From Candidatus Saccharimonadota bacterium (GTDB taxonomy: Bacteria; Patescibacteriota; Saccharimonadia; Saccharimonadales; UBA4665), in NCBI GenBank assembly GCA_014377695.1, contig JACMPA010000009.1, forward strand, positions 1-64,000: a DNA stretch of 64,000 bases. Direction: 5' to 3'. The notes below the pieces were generated by a model, which was not told the DNA's origin, searched no databases, and was given only the letters and a program-made list of their open reading frames with translations. Below are positions 25,974 through 34,603 of this stretch, piece by piece. Position 1 is the first letter of the stretch. Every line of letters begins with the position of its first letter. Both the position numbers and the translations under genes were made by a program.

Positions 25974-26000
25974 GTCTTGGCACGCCATTAGTTTTTGCTA

Positions 26001-26006
26001 TACAAT
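26001..26006 (+). promoter_or_regulatory. -10 of the gap operon
   Basis: TACAAT (or the shifted TATACA), with TGC just upstream, leads the carbon block. An AAAGGGTG Shine-Dalgarno lies before ATG 26039. Confidence 0.5.
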
Positions 26007-26038
26007 ACAAACATAAGCGTAATAAAGGGTGTGAACAG

Positions 26039-27079
26039 ATGAAAACTAGGATTGCTATCAATGGCTTTGGGCGTATCGGCCGCAATGCCTTCAAAATCGC
26101 GTTTGCGCGACCGGACTGCGAGATCGTCGCAATTAATGACTTAACCGACACAAAGACTTTGGCGTACCTGCTAAAGCACGATAGTAACTATGGCACCTAC
26201 GATAAAGACGTTAGTCACGATGACGAAAACGTCATCGTCGATGGTAAATCTATCCGGGTGTATGCTGAGCGTGACCCAGCAGCTCTACCGTGGAACGATA
26301 ATAAAATCGACGTTGTCATCGAATCAACCGGTCGCTTTACGGACAAAGAGAGTGCCTCATTGCACATCCAGGCTGGCGCGAAGCGCGTGGTTATATCTGG
26401 CCCATCCAAAAGCGATGGCGTTGACACAATTGTCCTCGGAGCTAATGATGACAAGCTAGAGAGCGCAACTGAGGTCATCAGTAATGCTAGCTGTACCACC
26501 AATTCACTAGGTGCCGTTATGGCCATCCTCGATGCCGAGTTTGGAGTTGAGAAGTCGATGTTAACCACTGTGCACAGTTATACTGCCAGCCAGGCACTGC
26601 AAGATGCCCCAGCCAAAGACCTTCGCGAGGGTCGAAACGCTGCCGAAAACATGGTACCAACGACCACCGGTGCGGCGATAGCCGTCACACTGACGTTACC
26701 ACAGCTGAAAGACAAGTTCGATGGGCTTAGTATCCGCGTACCAACCCCCGTAGTTTCCATTAGCGACATCACGTTACTACTCAGCCGTTCTACGTCGGTC
26801 GAAGAAATCAATGAGGTATTCAAAAAAGCTGCTAAAGAACCGTTCTACCAGGGCATTCTCGGCGTTAGTGAAGAGCCATTAGTAAGTAGTGACTACATAG
26901 GGAACAGCCACTCCGGTACGGTCGATTTACTGCTTACCAAAGTCGTTGCCGGCAACTTGGCCAAAGTTATGGTTTGGTATGACAATGAGTGGGGTTACAG
27001 TAACCGCCTCGTAGAAGTTGTAGCCGACACTGGCAAGCACCTCCACAAAAACGAAAATCACGACGGTCACCACCAGTAA
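26039..27079 (+). CDS. gap: Glyceraldehyde-3-phosphate dehydrogenase
   Basis: A 346-aa glycolytic enzyme. The Rossmann start INGFGRIGRNAFKIAF lies at residues 7-22 and the catalytic SNASCTTNSLG near 149-159, with the nucleophile Cys. A HSYTASQALQDAP segment follows, with RAAENMVPTTTGA replaced here by RNAAENMVPTTTGA. WYDNEWGYSNRL stands near the C-terminus. The tail ends in a His/Asn-rich extension of about 12 residues. First gene of the same-strand carbon block. Confidence 0.97.
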   Translation: MKTRIAINGFGRIGRNAFKIAFARPDCEIVAINDLTDTKTLAYLLKHDSNYGTYDKDVSHDDENVIVDGKSIRVYAERDPAALPWNDNKIDVVIESTGRFTDKESASLHIQAGAKRVVISGPSKSDGVDTIVLGANDDKLESATEVISNASCTTNSLGAVMAILDAEFGVEKSMLTTVHSYTASQALQDAPAKDLREGRNAAENMVPTTTGAAIAVTLTLPQLKDKFDGLSIRVPTPVVSISDITLLLSRSTSVEEINEVFKKAAKEPFYQGILGVSEEPLVSSDYIGNSHSGTVDLLLTKVVAGNLAKVMVWYDNEWGYSNRLVEVVADTGKHLHKNENHDGHHQ

Positions 27080-27090
27080 AGGCTGTAGTC

Positions 27091-27537
27091 ATGCAGATAT
27101 TTATCGCTGCCGACCATAACGGATTCGAATTTAAGAAGCAGGTAACTGACTTCTTGATTCGCTCCGGCCACGAAGTAGTTGATAAGGGCGGCGATACATT
27201 AGATCCTCTGGATGATTTCCCGCAGTTCGCCGGCAGGGCTATGAATGCGTTGCTAGCAAGCGGACAGCATGATGCACGCGCGGTACTAATATGTGGCAGC
27301 GGTCAGGGCATGTGCATAGCTGCTAATCGTTTCAAAGGTATTCGGGCTTGCCTTTGCACAGATCCACAAGAAGCTCGCACTGCTCGAAACGATGATGACT
27401 GCAACGTACTCTGTTTGCCAGCACGATTACTAACTGCAGTTGAAGCGGAACCTATCATTAGTGCCTGGCTGCACACCCCATTTGCTGGGGCGGAACGCTT
27501 CAAACGGCGGATAAAGGAGTTAGACCAACTAAATTAG
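27091..27537 (+). CDS. rpiB: Ribose-5-phosphate isomerase B
   Basis: A 148-aa RpiB/LacA-type isomerase interconverting ribose-5-P and ribulose-5-P. It has AADHNGFEFKKQV at the N-terminus, the catalytic-loop CGSGQGMCIAANRFKGIRA near residues 69-87 (Cys as acid/base), and ARTARNDDDCNVLCLPARLL near 95-114. It starts 11 nt after gap and is followed 2 nt later by the epimerase gene. Confidence 0.93.
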   Translation: MQIFIAADHNGFEFKKQVTDFLIRSGHEVVDKGGDTLDPLDDFPQFAGRAMNALLASGQHDARAVLICGSGQGMCIAANRFKGIRACLCTDPQEARTARNDDDCNVLCLPARLLTAVEAEPIISAWLHTPFAGAERFKRRIKELDQLN

Positions 27538-27539
27538 CC

Positions 27540-28178
27540 ATGAAATACGTTTCCATCTGCCCGACCATTACTGCCGAAACAACTGATGAATACATGGAAC
27601 AAATGCAGCGAATCGAGCCTTTTGCTACTCGTATTCACGTTGATATTACCGATGGTGACTTTGCCCCACACAAACTAGTGAACTTCGACCAAGTCTGGTG
27701 GCGCGGTGATCGGACGATTGATTTGCACGTTATGCACCGTTACCCGGTTGATCACATGGAAATCATTTTGGCGATGAGCCCACGACTCGTGATTGTTCAT
27801 GCTGAAGCTGAGGGTAACCTTATGGGATTTATTGAGTATCTCCACCGTCACGGTGTCGAGGTCGGTTTAGCGATATTGCCGCGAACGCGCGTCGAGGATA
27901 TTGCTCCAGCGTTACCCGTGATAGACCACTTACTCGTCTTCTCTGGTAACTTAGGCTATCACGGCGGCCAAGCGGACTTGGACCTGCTCGATAAAGTCCG
28001 AAAAGCCCGCGAGCTCAAGCCGACGATCGAAATCGGTTGGGACGGTGGTATTAACGATCAAAACGCCCGCGTATTGGCTGAGGCTGGTGTCGATGTATTA
28101 AACGTCGGTGGGTTTATCCAAGGCTCCGGCAATCCGGCCGGAGCATATGCTACACTTAAAGCATTAGTACAATACTAG
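27540..28178 (+). CDS. rpe: Ribulose-phosphate 3-epimerase
   Basis: A 212-aa TIM-barrel enzyme interconverting ribulose-5-P and xylulose-5-P. Metal ligands are recognisable: HVDITDGDF (His and Asp) near residue 34, DLHVMHR (His) near 61, and GWDGGIND (Asp) near 167. A phosphate loop lies near NVGGFIQGSGNP at the C-terminus. It is slightly divergent (SICPTITA replaces SILSAD at the start), but all catalytic positions are present. Between rpiB and the transketolase genes, it supplies one transketolase substrate. Confidence 0.92.
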   Translation: MKYVSICPTITAETTDEYMEQMQRIEPFATRIHVDITDGDFAPHKLVNFDQVWWRGDRTIDLHVMHRYPVDHMEIILAMSPRLVIVHAEAEGNLMGFIEYLHRHGVEVGLAILPRTRVEDIAPALPVIDHLLVFSGNLGYHGGQADLDLLDKVRKARELKPTIEIGWDGGINDQNARVLAEAGVDVLNVGGFIQGSGNPAGAYATLKALVQY

Positions 28179-28196
28179 GGTAATAAGCTACAAACT

Positions 28197-29054
28197 ATGG
28201 CTCAAAAACATTCAATCGAATCGCTAGAACAAATTGCTGAAACCGTCCGCGAAGACATCATAAAGATGTTAGAGCACGCTGGCAGCGGACACAGTGCCGG
28301 TCCACTTGGCCTTGCCGACATAGTAACGGCACTGTACTTCAATGTCCTCAAACACGATCCGAAAAATCCGAACTGGGACGAACGCGACATCTTCTTATTA
28401 AGCAACGGCCATTGTGTGCCAGTGCAGTATGCTGCCATGGCGGAAGCCGGCTACTTTCCAAAAAAGGAATTGCTGACGCTCCGTAAATTCGGATCGCGCC
28501 TGCAAGGCCATCCAGAAAGAACCAAGCTTCCTGGCCTCGAGAACACCAGTGGTCCACTTGGGTCCGGTCTTAGCCAAGCCTGCGGCATGGCACTAGCTAT
28601 GCGTATGGATAAACAAACCAGCCGCTATGTGTATGTCGTCATGGGTGATGGTGAGCAAAACGAAGGCAACGTTTGGGAAGCTGCCATGTTAGCCAGCAAA
28701 TACAAACTAGATAATGTCATCGCGATTACTGATCGTAACAACATTCAAATCGATGGTTTTACGGAAGACGTAATGCCAATGGAAAACTTTAAAGACAAAT
28801 GGGAAGCATTTGGTTGGCACGTCATCGAGATTGATGGTAATGATATCGAAGCCGTCATTGACGCCTGCGCACTCGGTCGCGCCGTTCACGAGAAGCCAGT
28901 GATGATCATTGCCCATACCATACCAGGTAAAGGTGTTGACTTCATGGAAAATGACTTCCATTGGCACGGTATGCCACCTAACCACGAACAGGCGAAGCTA
29001 GCCCTGCACGAATTACGCACCTTACAAGGAAAGATCCGAGGCGAACATGAGTAA
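28197..29054 (+). CDS. Transketolase, N-terminal (TPP-binding) subunit
   Basis: A 285-aa protein covering the thiamine-diphosphate PP domain. It shows AGSGHSAGPLGLADIV near residues 26-43, SGPLGSGLSQACGMALAMR near 118-135, and the TPP/Mg motif GDGEQNEGNVWEAA near 148-161. The pyrimidine and C-terminal domains are on the next gene, which begins 8 nt before this one ends. Split transketolases of this kind occur in archaea and several bacteria; both halves are needed for activity. Confidence 0.93.
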   Translation: MAQKHSIESLEQIAETVREDIIKMLEHAGSGHSAGPLGLADIVTALYFNVLKHDPKNPNWDERDIFLLSNGHCVPVQYAAMAEAGYFPKKELLTLRKFGSRLQGHPERTKLPGLENTSGPLGSGLSQACGMALAMRMDKQTSRYVYVVMGDGEQNEGNVWEAAMLASKYKLDNVIAITDRNNIQIDGFTEDVMPMENFKDKWEAFGWHVIEIDGNDIEAVIDACALGRAVHEKPVMIIAHTIPGKGVDFMENDFHWHGMPPNHEQAKLALHELRTLQGKIRGEHE

Positions 29055-30018
29055 TTTACATCTGGTCGATATAACTGGCAAAATTGAGGTTGAGCCAATC
29101 CGCAAAGGTTTTGGCCGCGGTTTGAAAGCTGCCGGCGAGCAGGATGTAAACGTCACAGCAGCATGTGCTGACCTCACGGACTCAACTCAGATTGGATTAT
29201 TCAAAGAAGCCTTCCCTGATCGCTTTATCGAAATCGGCGTAGCCGAACAAAACCTGGTAACGGTCGGCGCTGGCATGGCCGCCATGGGCAAAATACCATT
29301 TGTGAGCAGCTACGCTGCGTTTATGCCAGGCCGTTGCTGGGAACAAATTCGTACCACAATCTGCCTAAACGATCGCCCCGTAAAGCTCATTGGTTCACAT
29401 GCCGGTGTGTCAGTCGGTCCTGACGGGGCCACGCACCAAATGCTCGAAGACATTGCGCTTATGCGGTCGCTCCCAAATATGGTCGTCTTGGCGCCTGGCG
29501 ATAGTATCGAGGCGGAAAAGATGACCATCGCCATGGCCAAGGATCCGCGTCCCAACTACATGCGCTTGGCCCGAGAAGCAACTCCGATTATTACAACCGA
29601 TAAAACACCATTCGAAATCGGTAAGGCTTACGTATTTGAGCCAGGTACTGACGTCACAATCATTGCCACTGGCACCATGACGTATCAAGCGTTAGCCGCC
29701 GTTGAGCAGCTGTATAAAGACGGTATTGAGGCTGAAGTCATACATGTCCCAACTATTAAACCACTCGACACTGTAACCATCCTCAAAAGCGTCAAAAAGA
29801 CTGGAGCCGTCGTGACGGTCGAAGAAGCGCAGATTATAGGTGGTTTGGGCGGAGCGATTGCTGAATTATTGGCTGAGGAGTGTCCTGTACCAATGAAGCG
29901 TATTGGCATGCTCGACCGCTTCGGTGAATCCGGTGAGCCGAGTGAACTATTGGAACATTTTGGTTTAGATGCTAAACACATTCGTTTAGCAGCGCACCAC
30001 GTCGTCGACAAAAAATAG
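29047..30018 (+). CDS. Transketolase, C-terminal subunit
   Basis: A 323-aa protein with the pyrimidine-binding domain (GVAEQNLVTVGAGMAAMGKIPFVSSYAAFMPGRCWEQIR near residues 63-101; the Glu activates thiamine) and the C-terminal regulatory domain (about 190-320, FEPGTDVTIIATGTMTYQAL). It overlaps the N-terminal subunit gene by 8 nt, a layout that keeps a 1:1 ratio. It makes F6P and GAP from pentose phosphates with its partner. Confidence 0.93.
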   Translation: MSNLHLVDITGKIEVEPIRKGFGRGLKAAGEQDVNVTAACADLTDSTQIGLFKEAFPDRFIEIGVAEQNLVTVGAGMAAMGKIPFVSSYAAFMPGRCWEQIRTTICLNDRPVKLIGSHAGVSVGPDGATHQMLEDIALMRSLPNMVVLAPGDSIEAEKMTIAMAKDPRPNYMRLAREATPIITTDKTPFEIGKAYVFEPGTDVTIIATGTMTYQALAAVEQLYKDGIEAEVIHVPTIKPLDTVTILKSVKKTGAVVTVEEAQIIGGLGGAIAELLAEECPVPMKRIGMLDRFGESGEPSELLEHFGLDAKHIRLAAHHVVDKK

Positions 30019-30021
30019 ACC

Positions 30022-30597
30022 ATGCCCACATCAAAACCACACTCAACAGCTATAGAACCGAAAGAATACTTGGTTCACATACCGAAGCGACCGGTGTATG
30101 TCGGCCTGGCCGTGTTCGCGGTTGTGGCGGTACTACTTTTTCTGTGCGCACCACATTACAAACCACTTACTTTGAGCACTGGCAACGATACTAACTATGC
30201 GCACCAAGACATTATCAAAAAGTTTTTCTTGAGTAGCACTACATGTGCAACTGATAACGAAGACAAAACGACACGTATCAAAGAATTTAACACATATTTC
30301 AAGACCAACAAATACGTGAATCGAGCAGTTATCCGCGGCTGCAATGACATGGACTCAATGCTATACAAAGACGATGCAGGGAACTGGCAACGCAGCCAGA
30401 TTAAGATAATACTATCTGGCCGGCAAAATCCTGAATGGCAAAAAGCTTGTCTGATTGACGACATTACTACTAGTGATACAAAAGCTCCGAACGAAGGTTC
30501 ATCGGTTGATGGTAGCAACTTGAAAATTTGTGAGAATCTAGCTAAAGCAAGCTACATTGAGGTAAACTTAAAACTAGGAATACATTTTCATTTTTGA
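30022..30597 (+). CDS. Single-pass membrane protein, unknown
   Basis: A 191-aa protein. About 27 cytosolic residues precede a TM at about 28-45 (YVGLAVFAVVAVLLFLCAP). The rest is a soluble domain of about 145 residues, probably outside, with four Cys that could form disulfides. No family recognised. It sits 3 nt after the transketolase C subunit and 27 nt before fba, so it is embedded in the carbon block without an obvious metabolic role. Confidence 0.72.
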   Translation: MPTSKPHSTAIEPKEYLVHIPKRPVYVGLAVFAVVAVLLFLCAPHYKPLTLSTGNDTNYAHQDIIKKFFLSSTTCATDNEDKTTRIKEFNTYFKTNKYVNRAVIRGCNDMDSMLYKDDAGNWQRSQIKIILSGRQNPEWQKACLIDDITTSDTKAPNEGSSVDGSNLKICENLAKASYIEVNLKLGIHFHF

Positions 30598-30612
30598 TGA
30601 AATAATTTTAAC

Positions 30613-30620
30613 GGGGGTGG
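30613..30620 (+). promoter_or_regulatory. Strong Shine-Dalgarno of fba
   Basis: GGGGGTGG ends 4 nt before ATG 30625, one of the strongest ribosome sites in the window, fitting a highly expressed glycolytic gene. Confidence 0.6.
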
Positions 30621-30624
30621 AAAC

Positions 30625-31539
30625 ATGGGCTTAACTTTACAACAGATGCGTGACAATTGTGCGGCAGCACGAGCTAGTATGTTGCGCGCCAGAACCGAGC
30701 ACTGGGCATTCGGTGCTTTTAACCTAGATGACCAAGCGACATTGAAAGCGGTTGCTCGTGCAGCGCAAAAACTAAACGCTCCGATATTGGTCGAAGTCAG
30801 CCAAGGCGAAGTAGATAGCGTTGGATTAGCAAACGTTCGCGACATGGTCGACAACTACAAAGTCGAATATGGCCTGGAAATGTACATTAACCTCGATCAT
30901 AGTCCGAGCGTCGAGGCTGCGAAAAAGGGTATTGATGCCGGCTTCGAATTTATTCACATTGACGTCAGTCAGGCCAATCACAACGCCAGTGATGAAGATA
31001 TCATTGCGGCAACTCGGCAAGTAGTGGAGTATGCCAAATTTACTGGTGCCATGGTCGAAAGTGAGCCACACTACTTTGGTGGTAGCTCAAACGTACACAA
31101 GGAAGACATTGATTACGAAGAGATCAAAAAGACGTTCAGCACACCGGAGCTCACTAAGTCGTTCGCCGATGCAACCGGTATCGACACCTTCGCAGCGGCC
31201 ATTGGTAATTTGCATGGGAAATACCCGGTACCAAAGGTGCTCGACCTCGAACTTTTACAGCGGTTGCGCGATACGTTTGATTGCAACATCAGTTTGCATG
31301 GTGGTAGCGATACACCGGGTCACTACTTCGCCAGTGCCGTTAAAATCGGCGTCACAAAAATTAACATAAATAGTGACATGCGCTTCGCCTACCGTAAATC
31401 ACTCGAAAAGATCTTGGCCGAAAAGCCAGACGAATACTCAGTCGCTAAACTGATCGATGAAGCAGTTGTGCCCGCCGTCCAGGAAGTCATTGAGGCCAAA
31501 TTAGCTGACTTTAACTCGGCTAGTAAAGCCCAAGTATAA
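30625..31539 (+). CDS. fba: Class II fructose-bisphosphate aldolase
   Basis: A 304-aa Zn-dependent aldolase that condenses DHAP and GAP. It has FGAFNLDDQATLKAVARAA near the start, YINLDHSP (first zinc ligands) near residue 91, FIHIDVSQANHN near 112, VESEPHYFGGSSN near 144, HGKYP (His ligand) near 194, SLHGGSDTPGHYF near 220 and KININSDMR near 245. The usual GGSG reads GGSD here. Works in the block with gap and the pentose phosphate enzymes. Confidence 0.92.
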   Translation: MGLTLQQMRDNCAAARASMLRARTEHWAFGAFNLDDQATLKAVARAAQKLNAPILVEVSQGEVDSVGLANVRDMVDNYKVEYGLEMYINLDHSPSVEAAKKGIDAGFEFIHIDVSQANHNASDEDIIAATRQVVEYAKFTGAMVESEPHYFGGSSNVHKEDIDYEEIKKTFSTPELTKSFADATGIDTFAAAIGNLHGKYPVPKVLDLELLQRLRDTFDCNISLHGGSDTPGHYFASAVKIGVTKININSDMRFAYRKSLEKILAEKPDEYSVAKLIDEAVVPAVQEVIEAKLADFNSASKAQV

Positions 31540-31628
31540 ATAGCCAGATGACATTGGCTTGCACTTAAGCGGGTCATTATGTCAAAATATTGGAAACAAG
31601 CATAAGCTGAATTATAGAAAGTGGTGGG

Positions 31629-32636
31629 ATGAACGATAGTACTCAATTTGATGTGATGGCAATCGGTGACATCGTCACAGATGACTTCATTCGTTTAATC
31701 AATGAAGATGCGCACACGTACGAAAACGACCATGGCAAGTGGCTGGCAATGCAGTTTGGCACTAAACTGCCATTTGATCATCGTGAAACACTCGAAGCTG
31801 TCGGCAACGCGGCAAACGCCGCAGTAGCGTTTTCTCGCTTAGGCCTCAAAACTACCTTCGAAACCAACGTCGGTGGTGACAAATACGGTCGTGATATGAT
31901 CCTGGCCTTGGGCAAGGAAGGGATCGACCACCGCTTTGTGCACATTAATCCAGGCAAAATCAGCAACTATCACTTCGTACTCTGGTACAAAGATGAGCGC
32001 ACAATCCTGATTAAGCACGAAGAATACGATTACCATTGGCCGCTTGTGAAGCCAAATGAAGTTCCGAAGTGGGTTTATTTCAGTTCGATATCCGATCATG
32101 CTATCGACTACCATGACGACGTTGCAGACTGGCTTGAGGCTAACCCTGTAGTCAAATTAGCATTCCAACCCGGTACATTTCAGATGCAAGTCGGCGTTGA
32201 ACGCTTAAAGCGTATCTATGCTCGGAGCGAGATTATATTCCTAAACCGTGAAGAAGCCGTGTTCGTTACTGGCGGAAACTATGATGATTTGCATGGTTTG
32301 CTCGATAACTTGCATCACTTGGGTGCCAAAATTGCTGTCATCACTGACGGCCCTGATGGTGCATATGCCTCTGATGGCTCCCAGCGTCTGAAAATGCCAC
32401 TGTATCCTGATCCAGCACCACCCTATGAACGCACTGGTGCCGGTGACGCTTTTGCTTCCACATTTGTTGCTGCCCTCATGAAGGGTAACACCTTAGAAGG
32501 TGCATTACAGTGGGCACCTATTAACTCGATGAGTGTAGTCCAAAAAGTCGGCGCCCAGAACGGTCTTTTGAATGAGGAAGAGTTAAACGAATGGCTCCGC
32601 AAAGCCCCTGAGTGGTACAAGGCTACCAGTTTTTAA
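31629..32636 (+). CDS. PfkB-family sugar kinase
   Basis: A 335-aa ribokinase-fold kinase. An N-terminal substrate motif VGNAANAAVAFSRLGLKTTFETNVGGDKYG lies near residues 57-86, and the catalytic/anion hole TGAGDAFASTFVAALMKG near 269-286, with Asp as base. Family members phosphorylate ribose, fructose, F6P, nucleosides or other sugars; the substrate cannot be read from sequence. Position just after fba makes a 6-phosphofructokinase or ribokinase role attractive. GGTGGG lies just before ATG. Note YENDHGKWLAMQFGTKLPF, an N-terminal insertion not typical of ribokinase. Confidence 0.88.
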   Translation: MNDSTQFDVMAIGDIVTDDFIRLINEDAHTYENDHGKWLAMQFGTKLPFDHRETLEAVGNAANAAVAFSRLGLKTTFETNVGGDKYGRDMILALGKEGIDHRFVHINPGKISNYHFVLWYKDERTILIKHEEYDYHWPLVKPNEVPKWVYFSSISDHAIDYHDDVADWLEANPVVKLAFQPGTFQMQVGVERLKRIYARSEIIFLNREEAVFVTGGNYDDLHGLLDNLHHLGAKIAVITDGPDGAYASDGSQRLKMPLYPDPAPPYERTGAGDAFASTFVAALMKGNTLEGALQWAPINSMSVVQKVGAQNGLLNEEELNEWLRKAPEWYKATSF

Positions 32637-32744
32637 CAAGCAGTAAGGTGCAATAATTGACATATACCCAGTAGTATTGTAATACTAGTATTATACAGCT
32701 AGGTACTACTGTTGGAAGGTATAGTTGATTTATTGCGCTTCTGC

Positions 32745-32750
32745 TAAACT
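32745..32750 (+). promoter_or_regulatory. -10 of the 409-aa unknown gene
   Basis: TAAACT, with TGC upstream (extended -10), 9 nt before ATG 32760. Leader about 3 nt. Confidence 0.45.
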
Positions 32751-32759
32751 AAAAGCAAT

Positions 32760-33989
32760 ATGACGCGCATGCTGTCGGAGATATTTGGAGCTGAGGAGCA
32801 TCTGTTACGGCAGGGGCTGCAGCGGCTTGAGCGGGCAAGTGGGTATAACAGCGCAGATGTGCGGTTGACGGCCGACATGCTGCAAGCGGCTCAACGCAAA
32901 CTCACTGAGCTCGGTCTAGACGCTCATGACACCACTGGCCCTGAACTGTATGGCGTACTCAGAGAGCGATTACTCGCTGATGACCGGCAACTGGTTGAAG
33001 CGCTGAGCCGAATGGCCGGCAGTGATCAAGTTGTAGATGCCATTGCCTATGCTCTAAAGGTTGCAGATATTGAGCGCTCAACCTTTGCGCTCAAACAGAC
33101 CACCGCCAAGTCCTTGCTCAAAAAACAGGTTCCTAAACAAACGATGCGTCACCTGGGGTACCGTTCTGTGGACTCAATGTTGAAACACGAATCTGTCGCT
33201 GCGTTGCTGGCGGCGGCATGGCTGCTTGAATCAGTCACCTGGCGTCGATTATTCTACGATGGGTATAAACGGCTGAAATCATCCGATTTTGAAGCTCGTG
33301 AAGTAGCCGTCATAACACCAAATAACGAGCGCTGGCAAAAGCTGGCCGACATACTTACCAACGCTCGGAAGCATACCGTTGTCGCACTAAAGGAATACGG
33401 TGCCATAGTCCTACTGCCGCAACCGACAACCGTGCCACCGGCAGTGATGACAACCACCCTAATGCTCGCGTTGCATAGCATGAACGAGCTCCGTGCGGCT
33501 AGCACGCTCCTTAAACTGTGTCAGGTTAAAGCTAATTTCGGCGCTATTGTACAGGACGTTGTTGCCGATGAGCAAAAACTATCGACGGATCTGCTTGACC
33601 AGCAAGTTCCGTGGCAAATTATTCAGCGCTACTACGCTCGCTTCCAGGATGCCTTTCGCGCAGAAGTCTTAGAGCCCCACATTCAAGCATCTGACCTGAG
33701 TTGGCATTCTATCGAAGATGTACTAGCCTCTATTGAGCCGAGTATGGGCTTCTGGCGTGGCACCGATCACCTGGCAATTGTTCGCAATGGACAGCCAGTT
33801 TCGTTCAATGTCATTGATGTGGCTTTGGCGACCTGTAACCAGTTGCCGTACGAGCACCGAATTGTCCATTATTTGCAGCATTCCCTCTGGAACGAACTGC
33901 TGCTAAAATACCTTAAGCATGATAGCGTTGAACAAGTTGTACTTGGTCAATTAGAATCCGAATTAGCAACTGAACCGGCGTTGATATAA
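32760..33989 (+). CDS. Unknown 409-aa soluble protein
   Basis: A 409-aa, mostly helical protein without signal or TM segments. The N-terminal half is repetitive helix (LSEIFGAEEHLLRQGLQRLE, DRQLVEALSRMAG). The middle contains a small beta segment (KHTVVALKEYGAIVLLPQP) and the C-terminal half has HIQASDLSWHSIEDVL, GFWRGTDHLAIVRNGQPV and QVVLGQLESEL. I recognise no family or catalytic motif. It has its own promoter, and a LOG-like gene follows 16 nt after its stop. Confidence 0.78.
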   Translation: MTRMLSEIFGAEEHLLRQGLQRLERASGYNSADVRLTADMLQAAQRKLTELGLDAHDTTGPELYGVLRERLLADDRQLVEALSRMAGSDQVVDAIAYALKVADIERSTFALKQTTAKSLLKKQVPKQTMRHLGYRSVDSMLKHESVAALLAAAWLLESVTWRRLFYDGYKRLKSSDFEAREVAVITPNNERWQKLADILTNARKHTVVALKEYGAIVLLPQPTTVPPAVMTTTLMLALHSMNELRAASTLLKLCQVKANFGAIVQDVVADEQKLSTDLLDQQVPWQIIQRYYARFQDAFRAEVLEPHIQASDLSWHSIEDVLASIEPSMGFWRGTDHLAIVRNGQPVSFNVIDVALATCNQLPYEHRIVHYLQHSLWNELLLKYLKHDSVEQVVLGQLESELATEPALI

Positions 33990-34005
33990 GAAAGAAAAGG
34001 GTGGC

Positions 34006-34584
34006 ATGAAAAAAACACATTACCAAATCTGCGTATCTGGAGCCGCCAAGGGCGCCAGCGTCGAAGAGGGCAAAGAACTTGCCCGCGAACTCGGCGCGGC
34101 TCTCGCCCGCGCCGGTCACAGTCTGCTAAGCGGGGCAACTATTGGCTTGCCTAACTACGCAGCTGAGGGCTACAAAGCTGCTGGTGGCACAATGAGCGTC
34201 GGTATCAGTCCGGCTTCGACGAAAGTCGAGCACGTCATGAAATATCGGTTACCAGTTAAAGATTACGACACAATTCTCTACACCGGCCTGCACTACGTTG
34301 GGCGCGACACGCTGCTTATCACCTCCAGTGATGCTGTCGTAAGTATTGGTGGACGACTCGGTACCCTCCACGAGTTCACCATCGCCATGGAGACCGATAC
34401 GCCGATCGGCTTCCTGCAGGGTGCTGGTGGCGTATCTGAGCAAATCCAGACGCTGATGGGCCTGGCCCACCCACTACGTCATGGGGCCTTCGTTACGTTT
34501 GACGAAGATGCCGATAAACTCATCTCCGAACTTAGTAAATTCCTCGACGTTGAACACGCCAAATACCGTAATCTGTACGAATAA
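34006..34584 (+). CDS. LOG/SLOG-family Rossmann protein
   Basis: A 192-aa protein of the lysine-decarboxylase-like (LOG/TIGR00725) superfamily. Nucleotide-binding ICVSGAAKGASVEEG lies near residues 8-22, SLLSGATIGLPNYAAEGYKAAGG near 39-62, and the signature GGRLGTLHEFTIAME (variant of PGGxGTxxE) near 115-129. Members cleave nucleotide monophosphates to base plus ribose-5-P or bind nucleotide signals; this one is unassigned. Shine-Dalgarno AAAGGGTGG. Possibly feeds ribose-5-P to the pentose pathway upstream, an inference only. Confidence 0.82.
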   Translation: MKKTHYQICVSGAAKGASVEEGKELARELGAALARAGHSLLSGATIGLPNYAAEGYKAAGGTMSVGISPASTKVEHVMKYRLPVKDYDTILYTGLHYVGRDTLLITSSDAVVSIGGRLGTLHEFTIAMETDTPIGFLQGAGGVSEQIQTLMGLAHPLRHGAFVTFDEDADKLISELSKFLDVEHAKYRNLYE

Positions 34585-34603
34585 CCCTAAACGAAACCTA
34601 CAC

